A stretch of DNA of 64,000 nt from UTCFX2 sp963788145 (lineage in GTDB: Bacteria; Chloroflexota; Anaerolineae; Anaerolineales; UBA4823): NCBI GenBank assembly GCA_963788145.1, contig CAWBFQ010000003.1, forward strand, positions 372,001-436,000. Direction: 5' to 3'. A program made the translations under genes and the position numbers. The notes beneath the pieces were generated by a model that was not told where the DNA came from, searched no databases, and worked only from the letters and a program-made list of their open reading frames with translations. This document shows, in pieces, positions 1-9,472 of the stretch; the first letter of the stretch is position 1; every line of letters starts with the position of its first letter.

Positions 1-1190
1 GCTTTGATGTTATTCACCGAAATTTACTTGGCTTGGAGTTCTGAGCCAGTTTGTACGCTGAAAAATTCGATATAATCTTACAAGGCGGTGGCGGGGGACA
101 AATCCCCAGCTACAAGAGCGACCATCCGCTGAATTGGTATTGAACGTGGAGCCGGATTGATCTGGCGGCACACCAGGTGTCGTTCTAGAAGATTGGTTCC
201 GGCGGATCTTTCGTAATGCTTGAAACCAGACTCCCATTCGATGATCAGGAGGATGATAGCCTCATTTTCGGACAGCGGCGGATGCAGGTGAGATTGAGAT
301 AATTTCGCGAGCGAGAAACTGGCCGCATCCGTCAACATCTCGCAAAACATATCAGGAGGATGGTGTGATAGAAGCTCCCTTGAAGCAGTTCGAAATTTTG
401 ATTGAAAGATTGGGAGATTGCCCGAGCCGAGTTGGTGTCGATGAATTTTCGGCGGTACCGCCCGGATCCAATTGCCCATCGATCAGAAGATCATTGGGTG
501 GCGGTGGCAGCGAATAATCTGGCGTGGATCGTGGCGTTTGTTGCACTCGCAAACATAAGTTTCAACTATTCAATACTTTTATTGAGACAGCGGGAGTTCA
601 GCGAACTTTCCTCGAAATCCTGATGATTTTTTCGGTTATTTTTGATGATATTGTCAACGCTGGATTCTTTTCCTTGCGTTGCAGGCTTTTAAGGAGATCA
701 TTTATCTGCTGATGGATATCCGCGACTTCATTAGAACCGGATGATGAGGAAACAGATGCATGAAAAGTGGCAAGGTCGACTGGATCCAATTCGGATGAGG
801 AAAAGATCAGCGATGCGTCATAATGAGAGCCATTCGATGATTGATCGAGCGCTGGGTGCAGGGGCTTATCCTGGTATCTTCTGGTGAGCATTGTCATTGG
901 GTTGATTGCTTAATCAATAAAATTTCTAACGGTTGGGCAACGTCAGGAATGGGCTCAGACTATGATCGAATCTGATGGTTTCTTTTCCAATGCTGCCTGG
1001 ATTATCGGTGATATTCGAGCAACATCTATCAAAATCTGGGGTTTTTGTTTTCATACCTCTTATTGTTGGCTATCCTAAAAACGATCCTGTATCTGCTGGC
1101 ATTGAAGCGGGAGGTCTTGAACAGGCAGGGTTATGATACTGATATCAACTCTTAGTATGGCTGCCGATTGGAGCTAGCTCGATCGAAAGG
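1..1190. other. Region with no convincing gene
   Basis: All six frames hold only short reading frames that overlap each other on both strands, with low-complexity or His/Pro/Arg-rich translations. None has a recognisable domain. The most protein-like is a minus-strand frame at 598-897 (99 codons), with a possible amphipathic helix near its C-terminus; I do not call it. I see no tRNA, repeat array or insertion-sequence end here. It may be the decayed remains of older sequence or a long intergenic region before the YjbQ-family gene. Confidence 0.5.
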
Positions 1191-1199
1191 ATGCAATCA

Positions 1200-1619
<420 letters not shown>

Positions 1620-1724
1620 GTCCGTCAGCCCATTTTTTCGCGTTTGCTGCTGTACACCTCTTGAAATCGGGTTGAGAATCCTGTATCATCAGGATAGTGT
1701 TCCCATTGATTCAGGAGGTCCCCG

Positions 1725-3700
1725 ATGATTGACCCAAGCAGCGCCCCGCTCAAAGACCCAAAACCGATCACAGAACAGATCCAGGAGCTTGACGACCAGA
1801 TCAAGCTGGCCCAAAAGCGTAAAGAGCTATTAGAAGCGGAACAGAAGCTGGCAGACCTATCCGCGCCGCCATCCGCTCCGCCCGCCAGCCCTCCCGCCGC
1901 GCCGACCGGCAGCGCCAAACCCAAAGCCGGAGAGGTGACCGCCGACGAGCAGAAGCGCATCCTTGCTGAAATTGCGGCTTGCGAAGGCGTGCAGCTTGTC
2001 GCCGAGAAGATAGCCGCCGAAATCACAGCCGGTTTGTTGAACGCGCCAGACAAAATCTTGATCGTCGATGACCTGCTCTTCGCGGTCAACGATGTCTATT
2101 ATCGGGATATCCGCCAGAAACTGGATACCCTGCTCCAATCAACGACGCAAGTCTCGCAGGAATGCCAATTGCTGTTAGAACGCGCCCAGCAGCCTCGACC
2201 TGCCCTGACGATGGAAGACCTGCAGAGAATGATCGAAAAAGGGGTTGCGGAAGGCAAGGGGATTTCCTCGCAAGCTCTTTTTTCTACCACAGGTTTACTA
2301 GATATCGCTAAGATCACTGAATCGATCGTTGCGATCGGGGCAGCCGCGAGCGGAGTGGGCGGGTGGATTTCCGGCGGGTTGAGCCTGGTGGGCGATCTCA
2401 TCGGCTATTTCCGCCCGGATTATGTGATCAAAGCCCAAACGCTGACCGGGGCGGACGATTTCTATTTGCAGGCGATGGTAGCTGGCGTCTTGCGCAGGGC
2501 GAATCAGCAAGTGTTTTTGTTCAACTTCAGCCGCATCACCCAATCGAAGCTATTGCATGATCTGAACCTTCTGCTCAACCGCAAACTCGCCATGCAGACC
2601 TGCGCCGAGAGGATCAAGAGCCAGTACGTGGATGGCAAAGAAGCCCAGGTTGAGGCCATCCAGGCCACGCTGGCCAGTCTGCGCGCCAAGCTGGTGGATA
2701 CCCTGCTCTTGTCAGATCAAACCGTGGAGGAGGCTTTGGTCCGGGAGATCGAGACTGTCTCCAGACAACTGGATGATCTGCACGGGCGGCGCACGCCGGA
2801 TATCCAGATCACTCAGCTTGAAAATCACCTGGTCAGCCTGCGGGCCAAGATGGTGGAAGCGCTGGCAAAGGACCCGGCTGGCGAGCGCAGCGCCGTTCAG
2901 ACCGAGGTCGATGGGATTGTACAGAAGCTGAGGGCGCATGAGCAGGCCAGCCCGGATAAGAAACTGAGCGCAGCCGAGGTCAAAGCGCTGGAGGATCAGT
3001 TGAAGGGTCTGCAAACCAAGCTAGTCGAGTTGATCGCCGCCAGCGGCAGCCAGACTCAAAAGCAGCTCCAGCGGGAGATCGACAAAGCCCTGGAATTGCT
3101 CCAGAAGTACCAGCTTCATCGGGTGAGCGACGCTCAAATCAGCGCGTTGGAGAACCAGCGGGTCAGCCTGCAGGCCAAACTAGTGGATTGCCTGGCTAGC
3201 AATGATGAAGAGGCGTTAAAAATATTCGCCAGGCGATCACCCAATTTGAAGCCATGATCGCCGAGAATCTGGAGCCGGTGCAGAAAGCGAATGGAATCAT
3301 TCAGAGCAGCCTGAAAGTGAGCGCGGCGATCGACGCTTTCCTGACCACCTTGACCAGCGTTCCGGCAGGGGCGGCCTATCCGCCGCTGGTGGGGGCAGTG
3401 TTGCGCGAGTACATCGACGACCTGGAGATCCAATACCTGCTCAAGATCAAACTGGTCACGCATGGAGCGGATTTCATCGTCGAAAAAGCGAATGTCCTAC
3501 GCTGGAACGTGCGCACCACCTATTTGGGCGGCGGTGTGGGCAGTTACATCCTGTCTAAAATAAATGGCGAAGCGGTTGCGGCTGGAACCCACGCCGATGC
3601 GCTGACCTTGCAGCACACCCTCGGGAAAGAACCCATTATATCCTCGCCGCGAAAGCCGATTGGAGCAACCTCGTCTGAGCGCAACGAGGAACAGAATTGA
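1725..3700 (+). CDS. Large coiled-coil repeat protein, reading frame broken near 3219
   Basis: I do not recognise the family. Residues 10-50 form a charged coiled coil followed by an Ala/Pro linker. Near residues 190-225 lies a Gly/Ala-rich hydrophobic stretch, GAAASGVGGWISGGLSLVGD, that could enter a membrane. After it come four copies of a roughly 40-45-residue helical repeat with core LExxxxSLxAKLVD (near residues 310, 365, 430 and 480). The first frame stops at 3257 in the fourth repeat. The rest of that repeat, then a C-terminal domain of about 150 residues, continues in the -1 frame from the A-run at 3218-3222. Adding one A restores the repeat, so this is probably one protein of about 660 residues. 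A start at ATG 3254 overlapping the stop is the alternative. The TTG start of the next gene overlaps its end. Confidence 0.6.
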
Positions 3701-4706
3701 ATTCTAATAATGGGAGGAATAGCCAGGCGCTGGATTGGCTATTTGAATCCGCTAACCCCGGATTGCACTACCTGGCGTTGCGTGATCTGCTGCGCCTCCC
3801 GCTGGATGCCCCGCAGTTGATCGTAGCTCGCCGGCAAGCGCATCAGAGCGGCCCGATCGCCGCGATCCTGGATCGGATGGAGCCGGAAGGGTATTGGGCG
3901 CGGCCGGGCGCAGGATATAACCCGAAATACCGCTCGGCGGTCTGGTCGTTGTTGACGCTGGCGCAGCTAGGGGCGCGCCTGGAAGAGGATGAACGCATCG
4001 CCCGGGCTTGCGCGCTACCTGCTCGATCGCGCCCTGAGCAAGGCAGGCCAGTTCAGCCAGGCCGGCGCGCCGTCCGGCACGATCGACTGCCTGCAGGGCA
4101 ACCTGATTCGGGCGCTGCTCGAACTGGGCTGCACGGATGCGCGCCTGGAGCTGGCGCTGGATTGGGCTGCTCGCAGCCTGACCGGCGAGGGGGTGGCCCC
4201 GAAGGAGGATTTGCAAGCCGAACTGCGTTATTATGCCGCCAAATGCGGACCAAACTTCGCCTGCCTCTATAACGGTGAGAAGGCGTGCGCCTGGGGCGCG
4301 GTGAAAATACTGTTGGCGCTCGGCAAACCGCCGCGCGAGCAGCGCACCCCACTGATGGAGCGAGCGATCCAGCAAGGGGTGGATTTCGTGTTCGGCGTCG
4401 ATCCAGCCCTGGCGGCTTACCCGACCCGGACGGGCGACCGGCCGAGCCGGAACTGGTGGAAGTTTGGCTTTCCAGTATTCTACATCACCGACCTGCTGCA
4501 ACTGTTCGAAGCGCTGGCGGCGCTCGGTTATCGGAATGATCCCCGGCTGGATCATGTGTACCGGATTATCCAGGAGAAGCAGGACGCCCACGGCCGCTGG
4601 GCGCTTGATTATGAGTACAGCGGCAAGACCTGGGTCGATTTTGGGGAGAAGAATGCAGCCGAATCCCTGGGTGACGCTGCGGGCGCTGCGAGCCGGGCGG
4701 AACTAA
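3697..4706 (+). pseudogene. Squalene-cyclase/prenyltransferase-like protein, two frameshifts
   Basis: The reading starts at TTG 3697, overlapping the preceding stop and preceded by GAGGA. It continues to about 4012 in frame 1, then in frame 2 to about 4655, then in frame 3 to TAA at 4706. Joined this way it gives about 335 residues: N-terminal ALDWLFESANPGLHYLALRD, a middle with AELRYYAAKCGPNFACLYNGEKACAWGA-type sequence, a core WWKFGFPVFYITDLLQ, and an end WVTLRALRAG. This is the layout of the alpha-toroid (terpenoid cyclase/prenyltransferase-like) proteins often annotated as squalene cyclase-like in Chloroflexota and clostridia. Their substrate is unknown. Both breaks are removed by dropping one base (a G at about 4012 and a G at about 4655), so sequencing error is likely. 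An open frame running on past 4706 into the sigma factor is an artefact of the second break. Confidence 0.65.
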
Positions 4707-4804
4707 AGAGCGTTTGGGAGGTATTGAGGCAGGTTTTCAACCCGCCGGATTTGCGCCAACCTTTTGGGGGATTAACGGATAGTATTATTAGAGGACCTCA
4801 AAGC

Positions 4805-5452
4805 GTGCTACGGATGGCTTCCATGGAAGATGTCAATCAAGAAATATTAGCCATTGTTCGTCTGAAGGACGGCGATCTCAGCGGATTAGACCTGCTGATG
4901 GATCGTTATATGCTGCAGGCGGTGCGGACCGCGTATCTGATCACGCTGGATCGCCCGCTGGCGGAGGATGTTGTTCAGAATGTGTTTGTGAGGTTGGTGA
5001 ATACGATCGGTCAGTTTGACTTGCAGCGCCCGTTTGAACCCTGGTTTTTACGCAGTGTGATCCACGATGCGTTGAAAGCGGCGCAGAAGGAGCGCCGGAA
5101 GGCGCCGTTGGAGGCAGCAGATGCGGAAAAGGCCCGTGTGCTGATCGAGAGGTTTTCCGATCTACAGCCCGGCCCGGAAGAAATGGCGATCAGCGCGGAA
5201 ACCCGCCGAGAGGTCTGGCAGGCGCTGGAAATGCTGCCTCCAGAGCAGCGCACGGTGATTATGCAGCGCTATTACCTGGGGTATTCGGAGGCAGAGATGA
5301 GCCATGCATTGCAGCGCCCGGCTGGAACCATCAAATGGCTGCTGCATCGCGCCCGGGGTAGGCTACGGGAGCTGCTAAGGCTGCCCGATCTGGCGATCTG
5401 GAATGGGAGTAAAACAGCCTCCAGCGCTTCGGAGAGGTATGACGAGGAGTAA
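4805..5452 (+). CDS. ECF-type RNA polymerase sigma factor
   Basis: About 215 residues with the two helical regions of sigma-70 family ECF factors. Region 2 lies near residues 20-85 (LLMDRYMLQAVRTAYLI through PLAEDVVQNVFVRL). Region 4 near residues 140-195 has LPPEQRTVIMQRYYLGYSEA followed by the recognition helix PAGTIKWLLHRARGRLREL. It directs RNA polymerase to the promoters of its own regulon. GTG 4805 has GAGG ten bases upstream at 4791-4794; in-frame ATGs at 4814 and 4823 are alternatives. The same frame is open further upstream, but that part encodes the broken cyclase-like gene. The membrane anti-sigma-like gene starts four bases after the stop, so the two form a regulatory pair. Confidence 0.85.
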   Translation: MLRMASMEDVNQEILAIVRLKDGDLSGLDLLMDRYMLQAVRTAYLITLDRPLAEDVVQNVFVRLVNTIGQFDLQRPFEPWFLRSVIHDALKAAQKERRKAPLEAADAEKARVLIERFSDLQPGPEEMAISAETRREVWQALEMLPPEQRTVIMQRYYLGYSEAEMSHALQRPAGTIKWLLHRARGRLRELLRLPDLAIWNGSKTASSASERYDEE

Positions 5453-5455
5453 ACG

Positions 5456-7307
5456 ATGACCAACGAATATCCCCTCACAACCATCCTGAATCAGTTGGCA
5501 GAGGAAGGCGTACCGGATGACCGGGCTTTATGCGCCGCAGTGCGCAGCCGCCTTCAGACGAGCAAAACAGACTCATTGCGAGGAGGTTTTGCTGTGAATA
5601 CCGTTTTTCAAAGATCCGGCCGCGCTGCGGCTGCGATGTTGATGTTGATTACCTTGTTTTTAGCTGCGCTTCTAGCGACGCCTCAGGGACGAGCCTTGGC
5701 GCAAGCCGCGCTGCGCTTTTTCAACCGCACTACCCAAGAGCAGCGCTCGGTTCCTACTCTGCTGCCAATGATCGGCGCGCAAACGCCGGATGGAATGCCA
5801 ACTCGCATCCCGACAGCCACGCCGCGCCCGGTTGTGGGCCTGGCGTTCCAGGCAGAGTGTGGCAGCTTATCCTATGCCCGTTGCAGCCTGGAGCAAATCC
5901 AGGAGCGGGTGGATTTCCCGGTCCGGGCGCTCTCTGACGCTGCCGGATGGCTGGGAGTGGGTGGGCGCTACCGGCGGTCCGGAGATGGTATGGCTGGTGT
6001 ATCAAAGCGAGGCCGGGCGGTTGCTGCTTTTGCAGGGACCAAAGCGCTACCCGGAGCCATTCACCTGGCCGGTCGGTGCTCAGGCGCAGGTGGAAAGTGT
6101 ACTGATCGGCGATCTACCCGGCGAGTATGTGCAGGGGTCCTGGCTGGATGCTGATCTGAACAGCGGGACGCTGGTTTGGGAGGACGAAACGCCGGAGCGC
6201 ACGCTGCGCTGGGAACAGGCTGAAACCCGCTTCAGCTTGCTGTATATCCCTGCAAAATCTAGCGAAGGGGTGCGCCCGGATATGGTGATGCTTACGGAGT
6301 TGGCTGCTAGCTTGACGACGAAGCCGGCAGAAGAAAACATCCCAACAGCGACCCCGATACGAGTGCTGGAGGAGATTGGTGATCAGGCGGGTTTTGAAGT
6401 CCGCACGACGGGTTGGCTGCCAGAACGGTTTGCATTCGAGAAGGTGGTCTTGAACGCGAATGTTGTCTGCCAGTTTTACGGCTATCCGGAAAGCGAGGGT
6501 TTCCCAAATCTGGTGATTGTGCAAACGCCGCGGTTGCTTTCGCTGGCAGACCTGCAGCTAGCGCCGCAATACTACAATAACGTGCAGATCGATATCCCGC
6601 TCAATATTGAAGCCACCCCGCTAGATGATGCGTTGAATGGGCAGGCGCTCTACGCCTGGAACGGGCTGGACCTCAACCCGCTCTGCAACCTGGATGGGAT
6701 CAACAGCAACCACCTGCTGCTCTGGCAGGCGGATGGGATGAGCTTCGTGGTCTCCGGTGCGTTGGATCAGTTTGATGGGCGCGAATTCCTGACCCGGATG
6801 GAAATGCTGCGGATCGCTCAAAGCCTGAACGGTGCGGCGGATTTCCAGGAAGGAAAACCGGACCCGGGGTATTTGCCATCGGCTGTGGTAGCGGAGGCGC
6901 TGGCTGGCTTTGCGATCAAAGTCCCCACCTGGATGCCTCAGGATGCCGGATTCGAGTATGCATTCGTGCGCGAAAGCAACGGTTCGCCTGAGGTGGGGCT
7001 GGTATATTTCAGCCCTACCCGTGATTCAATCGAGCGCAGGCATAGTTATCTGTTTTTCCAGAAGACCCGTCCCGAAAATACACTAGCGGAACTGGCGCAG
7101 GGGGGCGGGGAGTGGGTGCAGGTGAATGGGATGGCGGCGGTCTTTTCGCAAGCCTGTTGGGATCGCAGCGGGCAGGGCGGTGATCCGGGGTGCAACCTGA
7201 CCCTGAGCTGGGTGGATGCAAGTGGTGTACGGCACGATATCGAGGTGTATCAGCCCGGGGTGCTGGATCGAGCGCTGCTGATTGCGATTGCCGAGAGTAT
7301 GCATTAA
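5456..7307 (+). CDS. Membrane-anchored anti-sigma-like protein with DUF4367-like repeats, frameshift near 5930
   Basis: Residues 1-50 are a short cytoplasmic segment that could hold the sigma factor. A transmembrane helix (MLMLITLFLAALLA) lies near residues 60-75, and the rest would be outside the membrane. The extracytoplasmic part contains three related segments with the pattern GFxVxxPxWLPxxF/GFEYAFV. Examples are RSLTLPDGWEWVG, FEVRTTGWLPERFAFEKVVL and FAIKVPTWMPQDAGFEYAFV. These resemble DUF4367-type sensor domains of anti-sigma factors. The first frame (from ATG 5456) loses this similarity at about 5930 and the next frame takes it up at once to the stop at 7307; dropping one C at about 5930 joins them. 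Position directly after the ECF sigma gene supports the role. The signal sensed is unknown. A strong hairpin follows the stop. Confidence 0.65.
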
Positions 7308-7317
7308 GAGCCGTTTT

Positions 7318-7352
7318 CAGACTTCCGAGTTCTCGCAGAACTCGGAAGTCTG
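7318..7352 (+). terminator. Perfect 16-bp hairpin after the anti-sigma gene
   Basis: CAGACTTCCGAGTTCT, loop CGC, then its exact complement ending at 7352. It starts eleven bases past the stop of the anti-sigma-like gene. No long T-run follows, so it is a transcript 3' end or a terminator of the weak type. Confidence 0.6.
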
Positions 7353-7496
7353 GTATTCCTGACAATATTGTGAGGCGCAGTGCAGGGGAGATACAACATT
7401 TGTCGCATTACACGCCGCGGCGTAAGGGATAGAATCGATTCAGGATCCATCAGCGTTGATAGGATCCGGGCGCACACAAGAAACATTTCAGGATAA

Positions 7497-7724
7497 ATGG
7501 AGAATCGAGCAATGCATCTTTCAACCGATTTACGGGCGGGATATCCGGGGGGGACCTGGACTCAGACTTGCGAGTTCAAGGATTACGATCAGGATAGCGG
7601 GCTGCTCACGGCGGTTTGCCGGCAGCGCAATGGCGCGATGAACTGGACGGAGCTATACGTCCCGGAGGAATATGACGATATCGTCAATTGCGATGGCTGG
7701 CTACAGGTGGATTACTGCTGGTAG
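7497..7724 (+). CDS. Small CVNH-like (cyanovirin-N homology) protein
   Basis: A 75-codon gene. After about 18 N-terminal residues it shows the pattern of one cyanovirin-N homology repeat: GGTWTQTCEFKDY, a Leu/Ala/Cys strand (LLTAVCRQRNG), a W-T-E-L strand and IVNCDGWLQVDY at the end. CVNH proteins are small sugar-binding lectins usually made of two such repeats and about 100 residues, so this is half-size. There are four Cys in the mature part, which could form two disulfides if exported, but I see no signal peptide. ATG 7497 is preceded by AGGA only three bases away; ATG 7512 has GGAG at a better distance and may be the real start. It lies alone between two hairpin-bounded units. Confidence 0.55.
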   Translation: MENRAMHLSTDLRAGYPGGTWTQTCEFKDYDQDSGLLTAVCRQRNGAMNWTELYVPEEYDDIVNCDGWLQVDYCW

Positions 7725-7830
7725 GCGGCAGGGGTAAGGAGCAGTACTGGAGAGGGGCGAAGCGGTCGCCATAGAATCCATTGTGGCATCTATGACAAGC
7801 TTCGCCCCTAAATGTTCATTAGGCGCTGGA

Positions 7831-8511
7831 TCAGGCGTATCTACGTTCGTACAGGTCGGGGTCGAAGGGCGCGCGCCGGTTGGGGCAGTCCTGTCGCGGG
7901 CAGAGTTGGCAGCTTGCAAAGCTGGTCTCGGAGGCGAAGAAAATCCCAGAGACCGATTTGACCGGCTTCATCAGCAGGCTGGAGGTCAGCGAGACGCCGA
8001 TTTCTTTTTCGGGGTCGCCCAGCAGTTGAAAGAGCGGGATTTGCTCGCTCATCGGCCAATCGGTCAGCGAGCCGGGGTTCATTGCCGAGAGCGGCGGCGT
8101 CTCGTGCCGTTGCTGCAAGCTCTCGGCCAGGTCATGATAGGCTGTGTGCAGAATCGATTCCTGCACCGCGTCTGCGTAGAAGCGGATCAGGTGATCCGGA
8201 GATGATTTCGCCCAGGCTTCCAGTTCGCTGCCGCAGGTCAGGATATACGGGAAAGCCCGGTTCACCGGCTGCAGGTTGACGCTCAGAATACGGCTGTTGA
8301 ACGGTACGTCGTCCAGCCAAAGCCGGTCGCCGTCGCGCTGATCGATGTATGCGATTTTATAAAGCGCCTTTGGGCGGGCGATCTCTTCGGCCTCATGGAT
8401 CAATAGCTGGAGATCGGTTGGCAGTTCGCGTTCCGGCTTGATATGCAAATCAGTCCGCAGGGTGGCGATATCGACCCTGGCGGGTATTGGGAGGGTAGTT
8501 GCGTTAGTCAT
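7831..8511 (-). CDS. Stand-alone methionine synthase activation-domain-like protein
   Basis: 226 residues resembling the C-terminal reactivation domain of cobalamin-dependent methionine synthase (MetH), which binds S-adenosylmethionine and re-methylates inactive cob(II)alamin. Family features are MNPGSLTDWPMSEQ near residue 145, IGVSLTSSLLMKPVKSVSGI near 170-190, and a C-terminal CQLCPRQDCPNRR cluster with three Cys that could bind a metal. In full MetH this domain is fused; separate copies occur in many anaerobes next to corrinoid proteins. Its ATG overlaps the stop of the SorC-type regulator gene (ATGA), so it is probably translated as the last gene of the sugar operon. That is an odd place for a cobalamin-linked gene. 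No corrinoid protein is in view. Confidence 0.8.
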   Translation of the reverse strand: MTNATTLPIPARVDIATLRTDLHIKPERELPTDLQLLIHEAEEIARPKALYKIAYIDQRDGDRLWLDDVPFNSRILSVNLQPVNRAFPYILTCGSELEAWAKSSPDHLIRFYADAVQESILHTAYHDLAESLQQRHETPPLSAMNPGSLTDWPMSEQIPLFQLLGDPEKEIGVSLTSSLLMKPVKSVSGIFFASETSFASCQLCPRQDCPNRRAPFDPDLYERRYA

Positions 8512-9438
8512 GGGGCCGATTGTAACAGAACCTGGGCAGTCTGCAAGTCGGTGATCAGGGTTTTGACCAGCTTGCCGCGCAATGCCCCCAGGATGGCTGG
8601 GAGTTTTTCAACACCACCGGCGATGCCAACTACACGTGCAAGATCGCGAAAGGTTTCCAATCCGACACCAATGATGCGTTCATTCAATTCTGATGGAACC
8701 AGACAACCGTGGGTATCGAAGAAATGCAACCCGATATCGCCCACCGCTCCACGCTGGATCAGGGAGCGCAACTCAATCCATGTGATGATGCTCTCATCCC
8801 TCATATATGTTGCCTCAGCTACCGGTGCGCCTAAACCGGCAAATACCAGGTGAGCCTGGCGGGCGGTTTGCAGGGCTTGCTCGATGGAGCGCTCCGATTT
8901 GAGCAGGGCGGCGGTTTCCAGTGAGGCTACAATGCCAGGGGCAGGGATCAGGCTCATCGAGGCATCCAGCTTCTGGGTGACGCGCCGAACGATATCGGTG
9001 GCGTGGATATCCTGAGCCGGATCTCCCAGACCGCCAACCATCTGTGCAACGGTGATATGCTGTTTCTTCTCGTAGGGTAGGTTATCTACCATGTGAGCCA
9101 GGGTTTCGCCCCAGGTCAGCCCAATTACATCCCCATCATGTACGGCTCGGCGGAAATATTCGGCTGCGGCTGCTCCCAGCTCGCGCGCTGATGGTCATAT
9201 GAGCCGCTGGATCAGAGACTTCAATCACCACCGCCTCGCTCAGGTCAAAGCGGGATTCCAACTCGCGCTCAAGGTCAGAGAAGATGCCTGGCATCATCGC
9301 CACTTTGAACTGCACGATGCCGGTATCGCGGGCTTCGGTCAGCAGGCGCGAAACGCGCGGTCGCGAGATGCGAAGCCGGTCGGCGATCACTTCTTGGGTG
9401 AAATCATTTTCGTAATAGAGCTTGGCGGCCTTGATCAT
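8508..9438 (-). CDS. SorC/DeoR-type sugar-responsive transcription regulator, frameshift near 9187
   Basis: The N-terminal part has a helix-turn-helix at residues about 13-42 (FTQEVIADRLRISRPRVSRL), as in SorC/LsrR regulators that sense phosphorylated sugars. The effector domain follows in the next frame: RELGAAAAEYFRRAVHDGD, VIGLTWGETLAHMV, then VAQMVGGLGDP near residue 125. The joined length of about 310 residues is normal for the family. Removing one G near 9187 (plus-strand numbering) fuses the two frames exactly, so this is probably a consensus error. The start is uncertain: sequence like the family continues about ten codons upstream of ATG 9438. It follows the FGGY kinase gene and likely controls this operon, perhaps through the palindromes at 16617-16680. 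Confidence 0.8.
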
Positions 9439-9472
9439 CAGGCGAAAGTTGTCGGGAGTTATCGAAATTCCC

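Noticed and set aside
10..897. Several short reading frames on both strands at the window start
   Set aside because: They overlap each other, have biased compositions and show no domain or good ribosome site.
3989..4804. An open frame joining the cyclase-like gene to the ECF sigma factor as a fusion protein
   Set aside because: The cyclase-like end (WVTLRALRAG) is in another frame and stops at 4706; the joined part between is a shadow made by a one-base break.
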